Source of the DNA: CBDDEH01 sp965226865 | GTDB lineage: Bacteria > Chloroflexota > Dehalococcoidia > Lucifugimonadales > JAGWBF01 | DNA: 64,000 bases | Reading direction: 5' to 3' | Assembly (NCBI GenBank): GCA_965226865.1 | Contig: CBDDEH010000004.1 | Span: 1,488,001 to 1,552,000 of the forward strand | Shown here: positions 59,339 through 64,000 of the stretch, piece by piece | Numbering within the stretch: position 1 is the stretch's first letter | Layout: every line of letters starts with the position of its first letter | The notes under the pieces: model-generated | Seen by the model: the letters and a program-made list of their open reading frames with translations, nothing else | Told to the model about the DNA's origin: nothing | Databases searched by the model: none | Translations under genes and position numbers: made by a program

Positions 59339-60514
59339 TCATTGCTTTGGCGAGTCAACCGGAGGCTTTGATTGTTGCGTCGTCCGCCAATCCGTGCCGA
59401 AAGGAAGATTCGCCTCGACCAGTGTACCATTGGGATGGCTGTGGACCGCCAGGTCGCCGCCCAGGATACGAGTTCGCTCCCTCATACCGGCGATCCCGAA
59501 GCCTCCGCCTTCTGCACTTGGTGATCTGGGAGCCTCTGTCTCGAAGCCCTTGCCGTTGTCCTGCACGGCCAAACGTACCTCTGCGTCATCGTAGATCAAA
59601 GATACGGTTACTTGAGTGGCGTCGGCATGTTTCATAACGTTTGCCAGGGACTCCTGGCACAGGCGTAGGATAGCCGCCTCGACACCTGAGGGCAATACTC
59701 TCTCTTGACCTGAGACCTTCAGGGAAGCGAGGAGTTGCTCGCCTGTTGAAGCCTTGGAGGTCTCATTGCGCAACGCATCCACGAGGGAGGAGCCTTGCAG
59801 GGGACTCTGTCTGAGGTCCCAGACGGAACGTCGGGCCTCCTGAAGGCACTCCTTGGCGACGTCCCGAACTCGGTTCAGGGCATCCAGAGGCTGAGGGCCG
59901 CCGTTTTGGACTGCCTGCTCGAGGGCGTTGAGCTGCCAGATGATGCCAGTAATGCCCTGGGCCAGGGAGTCGTGGATCTCTCTGGCCAGGCGGTTACGCT
60001 CCTCCATGACGGCCAGCTCCTTTTGGACCTCTTGAGTCTGTTTGCGCTCCGTGATGTCACGGACTATGGCCAGCATGTAAAGACGCCCATCTATCTCGAG
60101 AGTGGAGGCTGAGATTTCTGATGGAATGATCCGGCCGCTACTGGTCGAGCAAGTGAGCTCGTCGGTCCAGCCACGGCCCTCCTTGGTAACGGATTGGGCG
60201 AAGGCCTGCAGTTGGGGCATCTCGTTGGGATGGATGTCGGAGACGCGTTTGGCCATCATCTCGTCACGGTTGTAGCCCAGCATCTGACAAGCCTTTGCGT
60301 TGGCGTCGATTATCGTATCCCGTTCGGGGTCGATAACAAAGATTCCGTCGTTTGAGTGCTCGAAAATCTTGCTATAACGTTCTTCGCTCTGGCGCAGAGC
60401 CTCTTCCAGGTCGTGCTCGCTGTGATGAGCTTCCAAGTCAGCGATCTTGGCTCGCAGGGTTTTCAGCTCGTCGAGAAGCTGCTGCTTCGTATTCACTTCA
60501 CCTTTGACATCCAT
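59339..60514 (-). CDS. NarX-type sensor histidine kinase 2 (coiled coil-PAS-HisKA_3)
   Basis: A 391-residue protein from ATG 60514 (AAGGAG six bases upstream; a more upstream start at 60658 is less likely). A coiled coil (LLDELKTLRAKIADLEAHHS), one PAS (SKIFEHSNDGIFVIDPERDT, ILVRDITERK-like MLAIVRDITERKQT), then the same HisKA_3/HATPase_c as kinase 1, sequence-identical at protein level until the last few residues. The sensing part is unrelated to kinase 1, so two inputs converge on one transmitter design. Confidence 0.93.
   Translation of the reverse strand: MDVKGEVNTKQQLLDELKTLRAKIADLEAHHSEHDLEEALRQSEERYSKIFEHSNDGIFVIDPERDTIIDANAKACQMLGYNRDEMMAKRVSDIHPNEMPQLQAFAQSVTKEGRGWTDELTCSTSSGRIIPSEISASTLEIDGRLYMLAIVRDITERKQTQEVQKELAVMEERNRLAREIHDSLAQGITGIIWQLNALEQAVQNGGPQPLDALNRVRDVAKECLQEARRSVWDLRQSPLQGSSLVDALRNETSKASTGEQLLASLKVSGQERVLPSGVEAAILRLCQESLANVMKHADATQVTVSLIYDDAEVRLAVQDNGKGFETEAPRSPSAEGGGFGIAGMRERTRILGGDLAVHSHPNGTLVEANLPFGTDWRTTQQSKPPVDSPKQ
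59403..60015. repeat. 613-base direct repeat, copy B (kinase catalytic half)
   Basis: Second copy of 56807-57419, inside kinase 2. Confidence 0.9.
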
Positions 60515-60678
60515 ATGCGGCTCCTTAGTAAAGTTTATCAAAAATTCGGAGACCTCTGGCTCAGACCTATTTTGGATGCATGAGAGTCCAAGATCGGTTG
60601 AAGCTTTTGGCGGCGTCCGGTTGACATCACCCGCTTCTATTCCCATATTAGACGCCATATTAGTCGCAGGAGTTCGTT

Positions 60679-61500
60679 GTGCCAGAAGCTCCCGACCTGG
60701 AAGTGATCAAGGATTTCCTGAACCATGAGGTTCAGGGGCAGAAGATCGAGTCCTGTAGAGTACTGCGGCCCACAGTCTTGAGGTCCCTGGCCGGCGATTT
60801 TCCTATCGATATCCTTGGCCGAGTCTTGGGCCCCATCGATCGCCGTGGCAAATTCCTTTCGTCGGAGTTGTCAGGGTCCAGGTGGTTGGTCATCAACCCG
60901 ATGCTTACCGAGGCTCTGCAATATTGCGACGCCAAAGAACACACCCTAAAAAAGACCTGCTTTACCCTTACCGTTGCCGGCGACCGGGAGCTGAGGTATC
61001 TCGACGAGCGGCAGATGGGAACGGTGTACTACGTCACGGGCGATCAGATGTCCCTGGTGCCACGTCTGCACGAGCAAGGCCCCGACGTCCTGGATGGCAT
61101 TTCCTTCGAGGAATTCCAGCAACGTCTAAAGAAGTTCCGTGGTGAGATCAAAGGTGTGCTCACAAGGGGCGCGTTCATCTCTGGGATAGGAACCGCCTAC
61201 GCCGATGAAATCCTCTTTGCCGCCTCCATCTCTCCTTTTCGAAAGAGCCGATCGCTGGTGGAAGACGAGCTGAAGCGCCTGTACAAGCAGTGCACGGTGG
61301 TGGTTAACGAGGCAATAACCGTGCTGAGAGAGCGGACGGGGGAAGACATTCACGTAAAAATACGGGACTTCCTCAAGGTACACCGAAAGGGCGGCCAAGC
61401 TTGCCCTCGTTGCCGGAGCACCATCAGCGAACTCACCTCCAACCGACGTATCACTAGCTATTGCCGCAGGTGCCAGCCGGGGATGCTGCTTAAAAACTAG
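60679..61500 (+). CDS. Fpg/Nei-family DNA glycosylase
   Basis: A 273-residue base-excision enzyme. MPEAPDLE supplies the catalytic N-terminal Pro-Glu after Met removal. LTRGAFISGIGTAYADEILF is the helix-two-turn-helix, with Thr where Asn is usual. VHRKGGQACPRCRSTISELT and SYCRRCQPG form the C-terminal zinc finger. Residues 70-80 (VINPMLTEALQYC) differ from the usual HLxMTGxL, so lesion preference may be altered. GTG 60679. Stands alone, divergent from kinase 2. Confidence 0.9.
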   Translation: MPEAPDLEVIKDFLNHEVQGQKIESCRVLRPTVLRSLAGDFPIDILGRVLGPIDRRGKFLSSELSGSRWLVINPMLTEALQYCDAKEHTLKKTCFTLTVAGDRELRYLDERQMGTVYYVTGDQMSLVPRLHEQGPDVLDGISFEEFQQRLKKFRGEIKGVLTRGAFISGIGTAYADEILFAASISPFRKSRSLVEDELKRLYKQCTVVVNEAITVLRERTGEDIHVKIRDFLKVHRKGGQACPRCRSTISELTSNRRITSYCRRCQPGMLLKN

Positions 61501-61707
61501 GGTTTATCGGCAGGCGAACTCTCCCAACTGCACTCACACCTTCCTCATGCAATCTGCACACGTTATTCGTCATATAGCATCATATTATGGCGGTTTCCTG
61601 CATATTATAGGGAGAATTCCCTAAAGACATAGGTGTATGCCTAATGTTGCTGTAATAATCCGTACGGCTACACTTGAGGAAATCGGATAAACCATAGGAG
61701 GGATTCC

Positions 61708-62296
61708 ATGGAAACGGTTTGCGCAAATATTTCAAGACTATTGCGGGGGTTTGGGCGTAATCAGGTGGGGATCACAGGTCTTGAGACGGCTATCGTCTTG
61801 ATCGCCTTCGTTGTGGTGTCATCGGTGTTCGCTTTCGCGGCCTTGCCCACAGGGCTGTTCTCCAGTGACAAGTCGAAGGAAACGATCAACGCGGGCCTGT
61901 CGGAAGCCCGAGGCACCCTGGAAGTTCGGGGCTCCGTCATAGCCAAGAGCTCTGGCGATGCCATCGACGAGATACAGGTCTACGTGGCCAACGCGGCCGG
62001 CGGTGAGGCTGTCAACTTGACCCCAGGCGACACTCTGATCACCTACACCGACTCCAGCCAGTCGACGACTCTTGTGAGCGGCGGCTTCACGGCGACTGGG
62101 CTGGGCCGACTCTGACTCACTGGTCGAAGTTGGTGAAATGTACGAGATCAAGATAACCGGATTGATCGCCACGCTGACCACCGATCTCAAGAAAGACACC
62201 GATTTTACCATCGAGATCAAGCCGCCCCAAGGAGCCGTAGTACACATAGAGCGACGCACACCGGGTACTCTGGATGCCTACATCGACCTCGGCTAA
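61708..62296 (+). pseudogene. Archaellin (archaeal-type flagellin) 1, frameshifted
   Basis: ATG 61708 behind GGAGG. A 21-residue leader ending NQVG is followed by ITGLETAIVLIAFVVVSSVF, the class III signal/hydrophobic domain of archaellins with Glu at +5 for processing by a prepilin-type peptidase. Next come FSSDKSKETINAGLSEARGT and LEVRGSVI, the conserved archaellin segment. Near 62100 the frame breaks (TGLGRL-stop at 62113-62115); about four bases (GGTG) present in archaellin 2 are missing. The other frame continues DSDSLVEVGEMYEIKITGLI to TAA 62294-62296. Either a pseudogene or an assembly error. Confidence 0.85.
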
Positions 62297-62357
62297 AAAG
62301 GTTCTGTGCGGGTCATTCCTCCGAAGGGCCCGCCAAAACTTCATTTGGAGAGGAGGA

Positions 62358-62951
62358 ATGGGTGCAGTTGGTCGAAATCCACACAACAGCATAAGCCGGG
62401 TTTTGAAGAACCAGTTCGGGATTACAGGACTCGAGACCGCCATCGTGCTAATCGCCTTCGTCGTCGTCTCCTCGGTTTTCGCCTTCGCTGCCCTTTCCTC
62501 GGGGCTTTTCGCCGCCGACAAGTCCAAGGAGACCATCGAAGCCGGCCTGAGCGAGTCACGGGGAACCCTAGAGGTCAGAGGAGCAATAGTCGCCTTCAGT
62601 ACGGGAGATGCTATAGACGAAATCACGATTTTCGTCTCCAATGCTGCCGGTGGCGAAGCCATCGACCTGACCCCTGGGAAGACCCTGATCACTTACACCG
62701 ACGCAAGTCAGTCGATGACCTTCGCAAGCGGGGACTTTACGTCGACGGGGTTGGGCGGTGCCGACTCAGACTCGCTGGTGGAGCTGGGGGAGTCCTACAA
62801 AATATTCATCTCTGGTCTGAGGACCAAACTGAACCCCAACCTGGGAACCGACACCAATTTCATTATCGAGGTCAAACCTCCCAAAGGCGCCGTTATACAT
62901 CTGAACCGGCGCACACCCATCATACTCGAGTCGTTTAACGTACTCGGCTAG
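62358..62951 (+). CDS. Archaellin (archaeal-type flagellin) 2
   Basis: An intact 197-residue filament protein from ATG 62358, with GGAGAGGAG just upstream. The leader is again exactly 21 residues (ending NQFG), then ITGLETAIVLIAFVVVSSVF, with Glu +5. AADKSKETIEAGLSESRGT and LEVRGAIV are followed by a beta-rich outer domain (EITIFVSNAAGGEAIDLTPG, TLITYTDASQSMTFASGD, FIIEVKPPKGAVIHLNRRTP). About 70 percent of positions match archaellin 1. Filament subunit of an archaellum-like or type IV pilus-like structure assembled at the membrane; the motor genes are not in the window. Confidence 0.9.
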   Translation: MGAVGRNPHNSISRVLKNQFGITGLETAIVLIAFVVVSSVFAFAALSSGLFAADKSKETIEAGLSESRGTLEVRGAIVAFSTGDAIDEITIFVSNAAGGEAIDLTPGKTLITYTDASQSMTFASGDFTSTGLGGADSDSLVELGESYKIFISGLRTKLNPNLGTDTNFIIEVKPPKGAVIHLNRRTPIILESFNVLG

Positions 62952-62974
62952 GTAGAACCTCACTCCCGAGACGG

Positions 62975-63718
62975 CTAGAACTCGCGCAACAGTCTGCCGA
63001 AGCCGTACAGCTTGTCTTCAATACCGTTTTCCCGCAGGGCCATCCACCACGTAGCCGCGTTATAGGTGATAACCGGTTTGCCCAACCAACGTTCCGCCTC
63101 GTCCGCCAGCCGGACTGTGTTTACATTGGTACCCGACTGAACCACCGCCTCAACTTTGTCAGAATTGACTTCCGCAAGAGCACTTCGGACGCTTTCTTCA
63201 GGCTCGTGTGCGAACGCGATGGCGTTTGGGAAGTTTAATGCCTTGATACAAGGCACCTCGAAGCCCAGGTCGTCAAAGAATTGAATCACGTTCTTGTTGG
63301 TCGCCTCGTTATAGGGAGTGAGTACTCCAATCCTTTTCACGTTGTAATGATTTAGGGCCCGCTGAACGGCTTGTGCGCTCATCGCTGTATCCAGGCCAGT
63401 ACGATCTTTGATCAGCTTGACGATCTCTCGGTTCCCTTCCACGCCGTTTTCCAAAGCGTCGGTTGCCAGACCCATTACGAAGTAGTCGGGTTCTGCGCTG
63501 GCGACCCGCGTAATAGCGGACTCCATGTCGGCCTTGAGCTGGTCAAGCATGCTCCGAAAAGCAGCTCCCGAGCTGGTGTCAGGATTTGAAACATACACAC
63601 GGCCGGTATGGACAGTGACCCCAGGGACAGACATCATGTGGTACTGAGGCTCAACTATCGTGTTCGTGCTGGGAATCAGGACCGCGAACTTCTTGCGCCA
63701 ACCTAACGAGTCGGGCAT
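62975..63718 (-). CDS. Maleate isomerase/Asp-Glu racemase superfamily protein
   Basis: A 247-residue protein: FAVLIPSTNTIVEPQYHMMS, VKRIGVLTPYNEATNKNVIQ, VVQSGTNVNTVRLADEAERW, LGKPVITYNAATWWMALREN. This is the two-domain fold of maleate cis-trans isomerase and arylmalonate decarboxylase. At the two positions where maleate isomerases have catalytic Cys, this protein has MGLAT and VQSGTN, so both cysteines are absent. Substrate and reaction are therefore uncertain. It is convergent with the archaellin genes. Confidence 0.75.
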   Translation of the reverse strand: MPDSLGWRKKFAVLIPSTNTIVEPQYHMMSVPGVTVHTGRVYVSNPDTSSGAAFRSMLDQLKADMESAITRVASAEPDYFVMGLATDALENGVEGNREIVKLIKDRTGLDTAMSAQAVQRALNHYNVKRIGVLTPYNEATNKNVIQFFDDLGFEVPCIKALNFPNAIAFAHEPEESVRSALAEVNSDKVEAVVQSGTNVNTVRLADEAERWLGKPVITYNAATWWMALRENGIEDKLYGFGRLLREF

Positions 63719-63837
63719 CTGCTAACCTCCCCATCTGTATCCCAGGCTGATTATAAGTCAATCTGATACGCCAATGTATAATTCCACCCAAATAGCTATC
63801 ATCACCGATCTCTGACAAACGAAAAGGAGCGAGAGAG

Positions 63838-64000
63838 ATGACGACTCTAACCGAACGCGTTCAAATGACTGGATTTTGGGACCTGGTGGCGCGCAGAACA
63901 GGCGCGGCCTACTGCTGCTTCTGCCTCTTGGCCTCACCTACATGATCCTCAAGTTCGCCTACGATGGACTGGACGGAGTTCTGCAGCCACTTATCTCGGC
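63838..64000 (+). pseudogene. DUF502 membrane protein, frameshifted and cut by the window end
   Basis: ATG 63838 behind AAAAGGAG starts TTLTERVQMTGFWDLVARR; a one-base shift near 63890-63900 then gives RRGLLLLLPLGLTYMILKFA and YDGLDGVLQPLIS, the first membrane helix and following segment of DUF502 proteins. The gene continues beyond the window. Confidence 0.55.

Noticed and set aside
59298..59430. Longer N-terminus for the MEDS protein
   Set aside because: It would be coded within the 3' end of kinase 2 and has no family resemblance; ATG 59277 has a ribosome-binding site and leads directly into the domain.
56807..60015. CRISPR array or other short regularly spaced repeats
   Set aside because: The repeats in the window are long direct copies (613 and about 1,229 bases) or scattered short palindromes; no regular repeat-spacer pattern was seen.

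Overview
The window looks like a chromosomal segment of a Chloroflexota bacterium, probably a Dehalococcoidia/SAR202-like lineage. This is inferred from the gene mix (TPR lipoproteins with Thr-Pro-rich linkers, DUF3179, DUF4349/PKD, DUF502, a MoeB-CysM pair, bacterial two-component kinases next to archaeal-type flagellins) and from several families of short interspersed repeats. No rRNA is present. It is a plastic region: five nearly complete insertion sequences of four or five types, one IS110 remnant, two prophage fragments and many broken genes.

Layout. 1-3.8 kb: end of a moeB/thiF-like gene followed by cysM, then three small envelope proteins, two of them behind near-identical palindromes. 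3.9-7.2 kb: decayed prophage head/tail-joining module. 7.3-9.8 kb: a large membrane protein with internal repeats and a zinc-ribbon TPR protein. 10.3-20.2 kb: accessory/defence-like region with an IS110 remnant, a broken HTH gene, two HEPN-type proteins, DUF2971 and AAA remnants, DUF5677, an excisionase-like HTH, a tiny Pro-Gly repeat protein and a PD-(D/E)xK nuclease-like protein. 20.9-23.5 kb: IS630 sitting in a protease remnant, then an IS3-family copy. 23.8-26.3 kb: GC-rich block with a Nudix hydrolase, a DUF4349/PKD lipoprotein and a damaged tRNA-Glu. 26.4-32.9 kb: a second IS3-type element that truncates a DrmD-like helicase, which is co-directional with an AbiEi/AbiEii pair, then a truncated OGG-type glycosylase ended by the second copy of the first IS3 element. 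32.9-34.2 kb: prophage capsid and prohead protease, both broken.

34.4-47.7 kb: dCTP deaminase, a degraded sensor kinase between two intact receivers, a TPR lipoprotein, DinB-like proteins, SnoaL/NTF2-like proteins with a 157-bp tandem duplication, an aldehyde dehydrogenase destroyed by a frameshift and a third IS3-type element, an FMN reductase with an internal TAG, and DUF3179. 48.0-53.9 kb: ftsH with its 3' end displaced by an IS1380 element, then an HtrA-like lipoprotein protease, an ECF sigma factor and a receiver protein. 54.0-60.6 kb: isochorismatase-like hydrolase, NmrA-like reductase, and a NarL regulator with two sensor kinases sharing an apparently identical 613-bp catalytic half. 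60.7-64.0 kb: Fpg/Nei glycosylase, two tandem archaellin (archaeal flagellin) genes, a maleate-isomerase-like protein and the start of a DUF502 gene.

The most striking content is the pair of archaellin genes in a bacterial context. Next come the AbiE-helicase operon, the IS1380-truncated ftsH (which can be reconstructed to the base) and the shared kinase module. Several genes carry single in-frame TAG codons or one-base frameshifts; I cannot tell true decay from assembly errors by reading alone.
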